NCBI GenBank assembly: GCA_002633005.1
Contig: NMRA01000310.1
Location: forward strand, 375,234 to 439,233
Direction: 5' to 3'
Length of the DNA stretch: 64,000 nt
Source: Phoronis australis
Taxonomy: Eukaryota; Phoronida; Phoronidae
Position 1 is the stretch's first letter. Each line of letters opens with the position of its first letter. The notes beneath the pieces were generated by a model. The model was not told where the DNA came from. It did no database searches and saw only the letters and a list, made by a program, of their open reading frames with translations. Below are positions 31,995-44,300 of this stretch, piece by piece. Position numbers and translations under genes: made by a program.

Positions 31995-34971
31995 CATTTT
32001 CAAACACAGTCCTCTTAACAAACTCTGTGCCTTTCTCAATCAGCGGTGAGGGTATAAAAGGACTCAACCACGCGATGTACCAATTCTGACCGAACACCGA
32101 CTTGATATTCGCTTTCCAACCTATGTTATACTCCGTGACATGCCGAGCTTGTTCGTACAACGTCTGATTCTTGACTATCAGATTTAGCTGATACACCAGG
32201 TAGGCTAGTGACAACAGAAATCCAATCAACACTAACGCTGATATGAAGGCAACTGTGAATGTATAAGTGACCGAGAATCCCAAAATCCAACTAAGGAGAG
32301 GTAGTAACATAGTCACCACTGTCTTCCAGTNGGTATAAAAGGACTCAGCCACGCGATGTACCAATTCTGACCAAACACCGACTTGACGTTTGCTTTCCAA
32401 CCTATGTTATACTCCGTGATATGCCGAGCTTGTTCGTACAACGTCTGATTCTTGACTATCAGATTTAGCTGATACACCAGGTAGGCTAGTGACAACAGAA
32501 ATCCAATCAAAACTAACGCTGATATGAAGGCAACTGTGAATGTATAAGTGACCGAGAATCCCAAAATCCAACTAATGAGAGGTAGTAACATAGTCACCAC
32601 TGTCTTCCAGTCGAGGCCACCGAGGACTTCCCAACTGAAGTCAAAATTAAAGAGATTCGCGTAGATTCCAGCTATGGACAACCATAGCAAGAGGGTGACG
32701 AAGTAGCGCTGGTTGCCGAAGCCAATGCAGTTCCCAGTAAAGAAGCAGTGGTGATCACGCTTGAGTATGCACACGTCACATGACGAGCAGTGGAAAGAAC
32801 GAGGCGGAGCGTTGCACTCACACACACTACAGAATCTCCAACCTGAAACAAGCAATGTCAAAAGTTAGCTCAAGGGCACTTAATTCCAGATCTTAGTTGC
32901 GTCGTAGACCAGACTGAGTTAACTTGCAATGCTCACGCGCCCGAGATGAAGTCTAGTACCGTAAAAATGTAAATGTTTGCCATAGTTTTTCAATAACCCC
33001 GTCTGCCAGATATGTCTAATGAGATTGTTTGTTTTAACTCTACGGCAAACATTTAGATTTCAAATGTCAGAGAGCAATTGAACTCAGGCGCAGCAGTTCA
33101 CATGGTCTACGAGGTTGGACCATGTAAGCAGGCCAAGTTAACATAGTCTGGTGACTTACTTCTTCTACAACAGTAGCATCACAACTATCTCTGTCCCTAA
33201 CAAACTATTTGGATATGTCACTCTTACAGTTGATACACGGAGGCAGTGAGATGACAGGACAATGAACGATAAATGGTAGATGTGTTTAGCAGAAGTACAC
33301 TCAAATAATTAATAAATAGCCAAGTAGTATACAACTTCATATTCCAGACATGTTTCGAGGTGTACTCCTCATTCTCAAAGGTACAAGAACCGGCATGATG
33401 TAAAGGTCAAGGTCACGAGTAAAAGGTCATGCACGCATGAGAAATGATAACTCAAGGTCAATAACTCAAGGGTAAACAAACCACATCTTAGACAATAGTT
33501 GCTGGTTTCAAATCCTTGGCTACTCTCAAATTAGCGGTGTAAGAATTAATAGGAACGCATGCTTAGCAACATTTGAGATCAAAGCAGCGGAGAGTAAAGC
33601 AACATCAAGCAGATATTTCTCAGCAACATCTTGGGTAGGCAATGACCATCGCCTCTGTTGGCCCGAACCAGAGGCGATACAGAGGCTATAGGCGCTCTGT
33701 ACGTCGGAAGCTTTTCGGCGAATTATGCCTCGTACCAACTAAACCATCAAAGTCACGTTGTTACGCATAGAGGAACACCTGAGGAGGTTGTCGATGTGTT
33801 TAATTCCTTCCAACTCGAACAAATACTCCCATTATCAAACTTTTTCTTCGAGCAGTCCCTATTTCAGTTCCCAAAATCGTGAACTCGCCATTTTTATAGT
33901 GCGCACGCTCCAATTTTTACCGCGCTCGCTAGGTGATGTGACTTCATGACCTCAATCTTTAAATAGGCCAAAGAGGTGAGCCATTGCGGTCTTGTCAGTC
34001 AAATGTTCGTTTCCAAAATGCCCACTTATACTTGTCTTTAATTGGCGTTACTTGAAACTGATTGTATTTCAATGAATTATTGTTTTAATTTGATAAAAAT
34101 AAATGCTGTTGATATGACATTTAGTAGTCTTTGTGCACATATTTGACATTTTAATGTTTAACAACACGGCAAATGCACGGCTGGTTCCCGGCAGCACGTA
34201 CGCGAAGGGCGGGAACTTCAGCTTTCAAAGTAGGTCCGCAACTTCTGACCTTCGGCCTAGTTAAAAAAATGAAAATGTTGATTTCACGATTTTGGGAACT
34301 GAAATAGGGACTGCTCGAAGAAAAAGTTTCATAACAGGAGTATTTGTTCGAGTTGGAAGCAATTAAACACATCGACAACCTCCTAAGGTGTTCCTTTATG
34401 CGCAAAAGGTATTTATAACAACGTGACTTTGATGGTTTAGTCGGTGCGAGGCATAATTCGCCGAAAAGCTTCCGGCGTACAGAGCGCCTATAGGGTCTGC
34501 ATCGCCTCTGGTTCGGGCCAGTTGAGTGCAGGGGCTCTGACCACAGGCACTCTCATTATTATAATGTCATATGAGCATCTGATTAAAGGTGAAAGCCCTG
34601 ATGACCAAGAGCGACACAGTGTCACAGAGAATCATGTTTTACTTTTGATTTAAGTTTAGGCCTACACATTTTCATTTCCAATGCAATCAACTTAAACAAT
34701 GGTTACCTGGCTTCAATGTGCTAGGAAGTACTAAGCCCATAACTGAATTGTTAGCAGTTAAGGTTTTAAAGAAACTTCCTAAAATGTTACTGAGGAAGAA
34801 CAACGCTACAGCGAAATGAAAATAGTAACCAGTCGTCTTCTCGGAATGATATACAGTGGGCAGAACCATGAAGACTTCAAAGAGAAATATCACGGGAACC
34901 ATCACTGAAAAGAAGCCGCAGGCAAATATATCTGTCGGCAACTTCGGAATTAATCGCTTGATATGATCCAT
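31981..34971 (-). CDS. ZDHHC24: ZDHHC24-like protein S-palmitoyltransferase
   Basis: Exon 1 is 34971-34707 (donor GTAACC) and exon 2 starts at 32842 (acceptor TGTTTCAG); the codon GGT is split in phase 1. With the assembly duplication in exon 2 collapsed the protein is 281 residues, against 284 in human ZDHHC24. Membrane segments lie at about 15-37 and 48-69, then the zinc-binding cysteine-rich domain (GWRFCSVC..PPRSFHCSSCDVC) and the catalytic DHHC at 118-121 within RDHHCFFTGNCIGFGNQ, then further membrane helices to about 213 and a cytosolic tail ending ENVKDM. DHHC enzymes transfer palmitate to protein cysteines by a palmitoyl-cysteine intermediate, usually at Golgi or ER membranes. All active-site residues are intact. 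Exon 2 is interrupted in the assembly by one N at 32331, so an automatic model would be truncated or carry a false intron. It is head-to-head with GNL1. Confidence 0.93.
32051..32611. repeat. 280-bp duplication within ZDHHC24 exon 2 across a single N (probable uncollapsed haplotypes)
   Basis: Bases 32051-32330 and 32332-32611 are collinear copies of exactly 280 bp with about eight substitutions, mostly silent or conservative (Ile/Val, Leu/Ile). The single N at 32331 marks the join. Only the right copy continues into the DHHC region and only the left copy continues to the stop codon, as expected if two alleles were placed end to end. Confidence 0.9.
32898..33172. repeat. Foldback element F2, copy 1
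   Basis: The left end has CGTCGTAGACCAGACTGAG; the right part has the inverted GGTCTACGAGG and AGTCTGGTGA. An inner pair (AAATGTTTGCC near 32970, GGCAAACATTT near 33042) folds too. The same end sequences bound 39305-39712. It lies in the ZDHHC24 intron. The rest of that intron shows nothing beyond this, the larger foldback and a retroelement-tail-like motif at 33351-33381. Confidence 0.65.
33660..34519. repeat. 860-bp foldback F1 with 220-240-bp inverted arms, in the ZDHHC24 intron
   Basis: Left arm 33660-33884 and right arm 34283-34519 are inverted copies at roughly 90% identity: GGCCCGAACCAGAGGCGAT at the left tip pairs with ATCGCCTCTGGTTCGGGCC at the right, and GAAGCTTTTCGGCGAATTA pairs with TAATTCGCCGAAAAGCTTC. 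Arm fragments recur at 36693-36790, 37681-37790, 37845-37955 and 39050-39120. No transposase frame is present in the 400-bp centre. Confidence 0.85.
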
Positions 34972-35340
34972 CTTCACAGAAAATGCATAACCTTCAGCAA
35001 ATTTAATCCGCACCGCTTCGAAGTTGCGCAATACAGACGCGACATCTACCGTTGTTGAACACAGGTGATAATCTCATAACCTACTTTTTGATGTCGCATT
35101 AATAAAAATGCGTTATAATTTTGATACTTTCAAACCAACATGATGTCACTAAAACTATTATAGACCCCAAAACTTGTTATTATTGTTATTCATTCTCGTA
35201 AAGTAGCAAGCAATGTAAACCTATTTATAGGCTATCTTCCTGTTTTGGAGGTTTTCTGTTGCGAAAACTACAAAGCGCTTACACAGCCAAATGCGTTCGT
35301 CTTTCGGAAAGTCTCTTAGGCATTGTTAGCAGCTTAGATA
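34972..35340. promoter_or_regulatory. Bidirectional promoter interval of ZDHHC24-like and GNL1
   Basis: The two start codons are 369 bp apart on opposite strands, so both 5' UTRs and both promoters must fit here or overlap upstream introns. A CTATTTATAGG TATA-like stretch lies at about 35219-35229. No CpG-dense block is seen. Independent transcription start sites cannot be placed from sequence. Confidence 0.7.
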
Positions 35341-38300
35341 ATGCACAGAAAGAAACCTTTCAGTGCCAAACAAAAGAAGAAGCAACTTCAAGAGAAAAGA
35401 GAGCACAAGCAAACTAGACATGGTGAGACAAACACAAAGCACCATGGTAATTAGCCAGCCAACTGGCCTTTCTAGCCACAGGCGCTTGGGTTTACCTGTT
35501 CCTCGTCGACCTCGATCACAAATGACGTCACTCACTACTACATGTAAGAAAACATAAAGGTTGGACACTCGAAATCTGTTTCCTCAAAATTTTCTACTCA
35601 AATGTGCATGGAACTCCACGAAACTAGCATCGAACAACTCTTAGAATGCCTTCTTTCATTTGATCTCTTCAAATTGCCTTCGAGTGGTGATTTGACGACA
35701 AAAATGCCAAAAGAATGCCAAAATCACAAATTCAAGGAACTTCTTATTCCGTGATGTCATGGCAGACGGTCTTCGCACATCCGGGTTTTTGACGGACGCT
35801 CCTGAGCTAAATCCGAAAGTCTTCGCGCGCCGTCAATCCCTCGACTACTTGGTCATGAGAAGCAGAGCTAGAGCACTTGAAAAAATATCATTGCCAAATA
35901 AATGTAACTATACTCAGATATTTGTGTCAAATATAAATTATCCTGATACTGTATTGATATGGGAAGTTTTTTTGTGTACTGTGATTTGTTATGAAGGTTT
36001 TACTTTTGGCCAAAACCAATTGAGTTAACTCGTCGGCCACGCGCATTGTAATACTTGCACGGACTGCGTTTCCTGGCCGAGTGTGTGTAGTGCTTCAATC
36101 AAAAAAGTGCGTGATGTCAAGATGAGAAACAAGATACGCCGTCAGTGGAATAAAGTTACAAATAATCATTAAAATACTAACTTTAACATTCTCAATTAGT
36201 TGAGTTTTGGATTAGAATTATTGAATTTGAAATATAGGCTGCTTGCTCAAACTCGAAGTTTCACCTACGACAGGCGTACGAGTTGAAGCACAACTGATAT
36301 CCACCATGTTTAATAATTTAGTTCCTTGAATTCCGAGTTTTGAGATTGTTTTGGAAATTCCATCGCCGATTCACCACTCACGGAGACAGTTAATGGGATC
36401 TAGGAAAGATAAGGCTTCGAAGGTTTATGCAATACCAGACTGAGGGAGGTGCACGCAGATTTTATTTGGATTTTGGACAGTTGAAGTTGGGAGCCTCGGC
36501 TTGGCAAAGTTTTAGTGTCCAACCTTTATGTTTCTTATGTATGGTTATGAGTGATCTGGAAATCCGAGCGCCTATGTTTCTAGCAATAACAATGAATAAC
36601 ATTATGATAAAATAACACTAACATCATGTCAGCAGTGACCACCAGCACCGTCTCTAGCTGCGCCATGCAGTACATAGTGAAGCTCCTACAGGACCTTCGT
36701 ACTCCGGAAGCTTTTCGGCGAATTGTGACTCACATTGATTAAAATATTAAAGTCACATTGTTATCAGCAACTGACCATTAACACTGCATGCGCTCNNNNN
36801 NNNNNNNNNNNNNNNNNNNNNNNNNNNNNNNNNNNNNNNNNNNNNNNNNNNNNNNNNNNNNNNNNNNNNNNNNNNNNNNNNNNNNNNNNNNNNNNNNNNN
36901 NNNNNNNNNNNNNNNNNNNNNNNNNNNNNNNNNNNNNNNNNNNNNNNNNNNNNNNNNNNNNNNNNNNNNNNNNNNNNNNNNNNNNNNNNNNNNNNNNNNN
37001 NNNNNNNNNNNNNNNNNNNNNNNNNNNNNNNNNAGTGTGTGTTGTGCTTCAATCAAAAAAGTGCGTGATGTCAAGATGAGAAACAAGATACGCCAGTTTA
37101 TGTAATAAAATTCTAAGTTAAGGGCTAAAATGATCCGTCAGTGGAATAAAGTTACAAATAATCATTAAAATACTAACTTTAACATTCTCAATTAGTTGAG
37201 TTTTGGATTAGAATTATTGAATTTGAAATATAGGTTGCTTGCTCAAACTCAAAGTTTCACCTACGACAGGCGTACAAGTTGAAGCACAACTGATATCCGC
37301 CATGTTTAATAATTTAGTTCCTTGAATTCCGAGTTTTGAGATTGTTTTGGAAATTCCATCGCCGATTCACCACTCACGGAGACAGTTAATGGGATCTAGG
37401 AAAGATAAGGCTTCGAAGGTTTATGCATTACCAGACTGAGGGAGGTGCACGCAGATTTTATTTGGATTTTGGACAGTTGAAGTTGGGAGCCTCGGCTTGG
37501 CAAAGTTTTAGTGTCCAACCTTTATGTTTCTTATATATGGTTATGAGTGATCTGGAAATCCGAGCGCTTATGTTTCTAGCAATAACAATGATAAAATAAC
37601 ACTAACATCATGTCAGCAGTGACCACCAGCACCGTCTCTAGCTGCGCCATGCAGTACATAGTGAAGCTCCTACAGGACCTTCGTACTCCGGAAGCTTTTC
37701 GGCGAATTGTGACTCACATTGATTAAAATATTAAAGTCACATTGTTATCAGCAACTCACCATTAACACTGCATGCGCTCCTGACGTGCGGTAATGATAGG
37801 AGCGCGTTGGTAAACATGGCCAGTTGCTGATTTGGGCAATTGAAAGCAGGACAGCTCGAAGAAAAAGTTTGATTACGGGAGTATTTGTTCAAGTTTGAGG
37901 GATTTAAAAACATCGACGACCTCCTAAGGTGGACTTCGCAAAAGGTACATAACTGTAGTAATAGCCGAGGTTACCTGACCTGGAAAACGAACCAGCGACC
38001 CCCATAAGACTGGCGAGCATGCTAACCATTCAGGTACTAGGCAATTGCTCGTTAGCGAGTAGCTAACAGAGGCTCATATGATTCACTGGAAGCACATCTA
38101 CAACATTCCCCCCTTTCCTACGGAACACCAGGATGTCTCGCACACAGGTCATCAACGTCCCTTGGTACTTTTACCACCCAACACAGGTGAACACAAGGTA
38201 GTCTCTCATACAGGACCTCGACTCCTGGAACCTTCCATGCATGCCGTCCCAAGGTCCGCGGATACTAGTTGACAGTGGAGAATAGGTTGGTTATTGGTCT

Positions 38301-41300
38301 CTAGAGACATTGCAGTATAAGATGATCACTTACTTAGAGACGTGGTAGGTTGGTTGCAGACGTTTCGACCTGGTCCGCCAGATCTTTATCAATGAATGAG
38401 GGATTTCCCGCCTTTCACTGGTTAAGAATGCATGAATACACGAGAGGTAAGTGGAAACCTCTGTCCCGGTTCAAGAGGGGGTGCTGAGTACTGATGTTTA
38501 TGGACTCTTTTAGCTTTCAAACATTCCAATTCTGTTCTTTGTCTAGGATTCTGGATGACGCAAAAGAGATGGAATGCCCAGTCGCCAATTAAGTGTTCCC
38601 CCACAGCTGTTGGTCTGTCTAGTTTCCAGTCATACAGGATCCTAGCCAAAGAACAGAATTGGTATGCTCTCAAGCTGAAAGAGCCCATAAACATCAGCAC
38701 TCAGTGGCCCCTCTTGAACCAGGACAGAGGTCTCCACTTACCTCCCGTGTATTCAAACATTCTTAACCACCGGGCGTACGAGGTCGAAACATCTGCAACC
38801 AACCTACCCCGTCTCTAATTAAGTGATTATTTTATAATGTAGTTGGCAGTGCTTCATCGGTAGATCATCCGTTTGCTGACTACGCCATTTGTAGTAATGC
38901 CGAGATTACCCGACCCGGGAATCGAACCAGCGACCTCCATAAAACCGGCGAGCGTGGTAACCATTCAGCTAATAAGCAATTGCCCGTTAGTGAGTGAGTA
39001 TCTAACAGAGGCTCGTGTGATTCACCGGAACCAAATCTACAACAGTACAATGTGACTTTGATGTTTTAATCAGTCTGAGGTATAATTCACCAAAAAGCTT
39101 CCGGCATATGAAGCTCCTCTAGTTGGCCTTGGTGGAGACGGTGAAGCTCCTGAGTGTCTCCACTGGGTCCAGCTAGGTGCGGTGAAGCTCCTACAGGAGC
39201 TTGTGTGTCTCTACTGCGTCCAGCTAGATACTGTGGTCACTAACACCAACAGTTACATAACTGTGTGGATCAGTGGAATAATCCCCATGTCTAGAGATAT
39301 GGAGGTGTCGTAGACCAAGTAAGCCACCAGATCGAGTTATCATAGTCTGCTTGCATGGTCCAACTTCGTAGACCAGGTAAACTTATGTGCTGGAGTCACC
39401 TATCACTGAAGTCTGAATATTTGCCACGAATTTAGTCTGCCAAAAACAGATTGCCTCCAGTCAGTTTAATTCTATGACCTTTTTGTCATTCTGACTCTCT
39501 TCTCTAACGGACATTGTAACAAGCAAAAGCGCATTAAAAATGAAATCTACTTTAGGACAGTTGCATTTGGCAGACCTGGTCAATATAAAAGTGTGGCAAA
39601 TATTCAGATTTCAATGTCAGAGTGCACCTTGAGTCTACAAGGTAGAACCATGTAAGCAGACCAAGTTAACTCAGTCTGGTGAGTTACTAGTACTTGGTCT
39701 ACAACTGGACTATTGAACACGGGCTGGTGCTGGTGGCGTGAAAGTCGAGCATCCAAAGAGGCAATTCCCACTTAATAAGCATTGCGGAGTGGATAGTCAT
39801 GTGTCACAACACTCCTCTGGATCTTGGAGGAGAGGCCCGTTTTGAGGGTCTGAGTAATTGTCTTTGCTTTTTTTGAGTTTCGTGTATTCTTCAGTGGGTG
39901 GATTCTACCATTGTTGGGCACTGATGTGCAAAAATATGAAATTGCATAGGCTGGTGTGTGAAAACACTGACCCACAGAAGTGACGCATAGTTGGCAATAG
40001 AGGAAAACATAACGCCTGAATTGTAAAGCTGAGCAACTCTGAATTTCGTTGTCTTGCTCATCTCTATAGTGTTGCGCATGATCTAGAAACTTGTCTCTGT
40101 CATTGCCAATGTTCCTTTCCGTCAGACCTGACTCATCAACGTTTGAGTAGAGCTCCTAAACACAAAGAGTTTGGTGGAAATAACCTTGAGAGCGATGATG
40201 ACAGTGACGCTGAAGTACATGTGGTGAGGTTGAATGAACAGTCTTCATCATCTGGGACGTATGACCCCAACAGGTAGGCGGTGCGATACTACACAGGTCA
40301 CATTCACCTTGGAAACCTGTAAAATGACAACTTGCAATTCCACGCATGCAAAACTGAATGGCAATGAAAAAGCAACCATTCATGTCAAACTCACGGAAAA
40401 TTTCATGAATACAAAAACCTTCATTTTGTAACTTATGAGTTGATGCATTCTGTATGTTTGGATACAAATTGGCATAAGTTACCATCTGTGATTGGGTTTT
40501 CTCAACAATCAGTACGGTCCTCTTGTGCAAGGAACTGGCCTGGGACCTTCACACAGAGGAAATAATTAAATAAAAGGCCATCCGTAGAATTAAAGCGTGT
40601 TTCAAAATGCTATAATGAATCGTGAGGAACATCACGCAAATCTCGTCTGACGAGCTCAGCCACTTAAATTTTTTTAAGTTCATTATCACAATACCCAGCT
40701 GGTATCCGTTCAAGGCCCTTTTTCAGTATCCAAGCATTAAGATCCCAACTATACTGCGATCTATTCATGCCTGTTGTCAGTTATTGAAACACAGGAAGGA
40801 GTGTGTGTGACCTCGATATGTGAGACCTCAGTCGCCTCTAGCGATTAAGCTGACTAAACAAAAGTCTTTATATTGGCAGTTGCAACCAATATGCATATAA
40901 ATAGTAACGAATATCACGAATGTCTCATTTAAAAAATCCGAAGTTATGTGGAGCAGTGGTATGTGAATTAGTTTGAGTCGGCTAACAAGTGTTCTGTCTC
41001 CCTTCATTTGTACTAGGACACAACAAGTTAGTTGAAATTTGAAAGACTCGTTCTCTGCATTAAGATGTGATCTTTTTGTCCTCTTAGGTACAAGCTTCAT
41101 TTTGCCAGAGAAACCAAGAAGGAGTTGCAGCAAAGGAAAGAAGAGTCCATGCAACCACTACACTTCCTCCCTGAGGTGACCTTTGCCCTCCTGGCGTTGT
41201 TCATCTTTTATGATTTGCTGCTAGTATAAGAGCATGATGATACAATTTATCTAAACAATGCTTGTGCACACAACTGCATGTTGTATTACCGTTATAATGG

Positions 41301-44300
41301 GCACACAATAACATGACTGGTTGCTTGAAAGTTGTGTATTAAAAAATGTCACCACTTTCAGTCTGATACCTAAAACCCTCATTTGAAGGGCACCTGATGT
41401 ACAAGACAAAATTCGGACAAAGTACTTCGTCGTGACTGCTAAGTCTGTCATTATCAAAAATGATTGGTAATAACAATAATTAAAATGGCAAAATTCTGAT
41501 TACATAATTGTCTAGCTACCTTTCCTGTTAATTCCCCTTCATTCTTGGTCATCAGGGGAGACTACTCTGACGGTCATCAGGGGAGACTACTCTGACAATG
41601 AATTCACCACCACCTGTTGTGAGGGAGAATTCCGGGTCATTTTGTCTGAATACTTTTGGCTCATACTGTAGCATGTACTGAAGTTATTCTGGGTCATTTT
41701 GTCTGAATACTTTTGGCTCATACTGTAGCATGTACTGAAGTTATTCTGGGTCATTTTGTCTGAATACTTTTGGCTCATACTGTAGCATGTACTGAAGTTA
41801 TTCTGGATGCCTTCCAAGGAATGCGAACACCCAAATAGTCAGACAAGATAAGTGATGAAAAGTTTGTTGTTGAACATGTCTAGAAACAAAGACTCGGAGA
41901 TCAAAGATATTAAGCGACTGAATATTCCTTATTGACACTCTCTGACCAGGAATACTGGAACAATGATTCCGTGTTATTTTCTAATGTGTGATACAAGCCA
42001 ATGGGGTTATGCGCGGATGTCAGATAAAGCCCGAATCGCATTTTTGGGACCTCTCTTAATACAGCTGTGTGGGTTGAAGCCAAGTAAATATAAATTGTTC
42101 TTGTGAGTTTGAGGAGATCATGCTAGTGTAGTGCAAGGCCTCTCCTGTGTTTCGTGGTATGTCAAGATGTTGAAACAGAACCGGGCAAGAAGGTATAGAG
42201 ATCCAGATTAAGTAGAGGAAGTGGAGGTAGGTTGGTCACACTTTATGAAAGCCGAATACAAATACTACCAAGCTTGCCCTTAACTGGGACCCCCAGCTGA
42301 GACGAAAGCGAGGCAGACCTGTGCAAAATTGGAGAAGAACTGACATCTGAACACTTCTCTTTTTTCATGTCATGGAATGAGATCTGAGCAAACGCTACCA
42401 ACCTGACCAGATGGCGAGCAGTCGTGAGTGTCCAGAAGCAAAAGTCAGTCATGTCAGGATGTCCCACCAATCACTGTCTCGTTAATACTTCATGAATGCA
42501 TCTCCAGTTTTATCAATTCTGGTCAAAAGACTGAAATCAGACCAATGCGGTCATCTTTTACTTGTAATATTACTCAGTTGCTGTAAGTGATTGAATGAGA
42601 ATGGTGTTTTATCAGCATAGCAAAGTGTCAGCAATGCTTTTTCCAGACTGCCTGTGAGATGAGCTTTGAAGACATCTATAGGCCAGGTTCTGCACTAGAT
42701 ATGCCCAAGAGACCTCTATGGGATTACAAGCTCAGCAAAGAAAAACTGGATGACAACGAGCAGAAATATTTCAAGGTAATGGCTTGTAATTGTTAACATC
42801 TCTGTTTTGAATTTTTGTGTGACACAGTGTTTGTCTGACACCTATTTTTACACAAGCATTTCCATTTATAAGTGAGAGATGGAAGCTGCATGTCACCTGA
42901 TATGAGACTACCATGAGCTCAGCTCCCTGTTAGTTGTTGTGCTCTTGTTGTTGAATATTTTACGCAATAAGTATGTATTGCATTGTAGTGTTGCAATGAT
43001 TTGACAACCTGTCATTGACAACATTGTTGAAGAACTTCAAAACAAAATTGATCCTGTGATCTCATTAAAAATTCATGAAAACAAGGCAAAGTCTCCTCGG
43101 CGGCACTCAAATCTTCGTCTGGTTCTCCTAAAATTTTTTTAGTAGTCATTAAATGAGGCGAGGTCTATTCAGCTACAACCAAAACCTCACCTGTTTGTGT
43201 GCGAGTGCGTCATCTGTTGTTCAGCAGGGAAACTAAAGTTCTGGGTCAGATTCAGTCTCCTTCTCATCTGATTAGTTCCCGGACCTGCTCGTCATAGCAA
43301 ACAGCCTTGGTACTTCTTAGTGACTAGTGTCACTCAAAACAAATTCAGAATCGAGCCTCAAAAGGTTTCCAATTGATTCTGAAAAACAATCCGATTTCCA
43401 GCACTATTCTGTTGAGTGATGTTTTGTATCATTGTTTTTTGCATTGATATGATTCCACATTATGTATCCTCTTCATTTCCACAAAAATACTGCAGAATTC
43501 ATTTCCATTAAACTCTACTGAGAGGGAGACTCTCATGTCTTCACCATGAGGGGACAAAAAATGTAGAGTTGTCAAGGCCAACAAATTGAACAGCCATTTG
43601 ATTACGATGATATTTTTTCTTGTAATGGGGGAACTAATATTGCACTATTTTGCTCTTCACATCTTGTTACACTATGTTGTGTCATGCTGCTCAGAATTGC
43701 TGTTTGTTGCAGGAATATGTTGAAACAATCTTCAGTCAACACGAGGCAGACAAACTAAGTTACTTTGAGCTGAACCTTGAGACATGGAGACAGTTGTGGC
43801 GAGTGCTTGAGATATCGGACATTGTGCTGATGATTACCGATATCAGATATCCGGTAAGACAAAGTCATAGCAATTACATCATTACAATCCTGAAAGGCTT
43901 CACATTTTTGAAAGACTAAACATTTTCAGTTGACCTCTTGGGGTTTTATGATTGCTGCACTGTCCTCTGGTTCAGTCCACAAATTCGATGTGTATTAACT
44001 GAAGAATTGATGGCACCTAACTGCTCGAAGATGGTGTTACATATGGCCATGCTACTAAAAGTCACAGCAAGAGCCGTGCCCGAGTGTTGTCCTATCAGAT
44101 GCTGACAGGCAACATCAGCCCTGGAGTTCTGCACCTTCTGCTGTCCCAAGGATGGTTTGGGGAGGGGATTAGTGCACCGGCATATCCTTTTGATCCTGTC
44201 CGTGACAGATATTACAGGTATTGCAGGATAATGTAATATTGTTGACATACATGTATTTGGGTGACACATGAACATCTGCGGCAACACTTTTTGTATTTTT

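Larger units (their letters stand above)
35423..40125. other. GNL1 intron 1 (4.7 kb), repeat-filled
   Basis: The intron between the basic-start exon and the DDDSDAEVHVVRLNEQ exon holds a doubtful small frame, a duplicated block around a gap, foldback fragments, two SINEs, a Penelope-like fragment and a foldback, each listed separately. About 39050-39300 repeats GTGAAGCTCCT and GTCTCCACTG-type motifs. About 39720-40125 shows no recognised element. Confidence 0.75.

Noticed and set aside
31677-32089. Cys/His-rich frames (SFTCLHVLHMSTCP type)
   Set aside because: Translation of the 19-bp minisatellite; open in several frames because the unit lacks stops.
31981-32400. A separate second palmitoyltransferase gene or pseudogene
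   Set aside because: It is the same exon as 32332-32611, about 3% different and joined by one N; neither copy alone has both the active site and the stop.
36735-37105. Open frames across the second N run
   Set aside because: Same artefact; the flanks are duplicated non-coding DNA.
38882-39000. tRNA gene on the minus strand
   Set aside because: Consensus B box but mispaired stems and a second related copy at 37960; a tRNA-derived SINE explains it better.
41634-41804. CRISPR-like array
   Set aside because: Units are contiguous with no unique spacers, and the genome is eukaryotic.
41587-41817. Minus-strand frame with three identical 19-residue repeats
   Set aside because: The DNA is a 57-bp intronic tandem repeat related to a dispersed non-coding repeat at 51342; 57 is divisible by three, so the frame stays open by chance.
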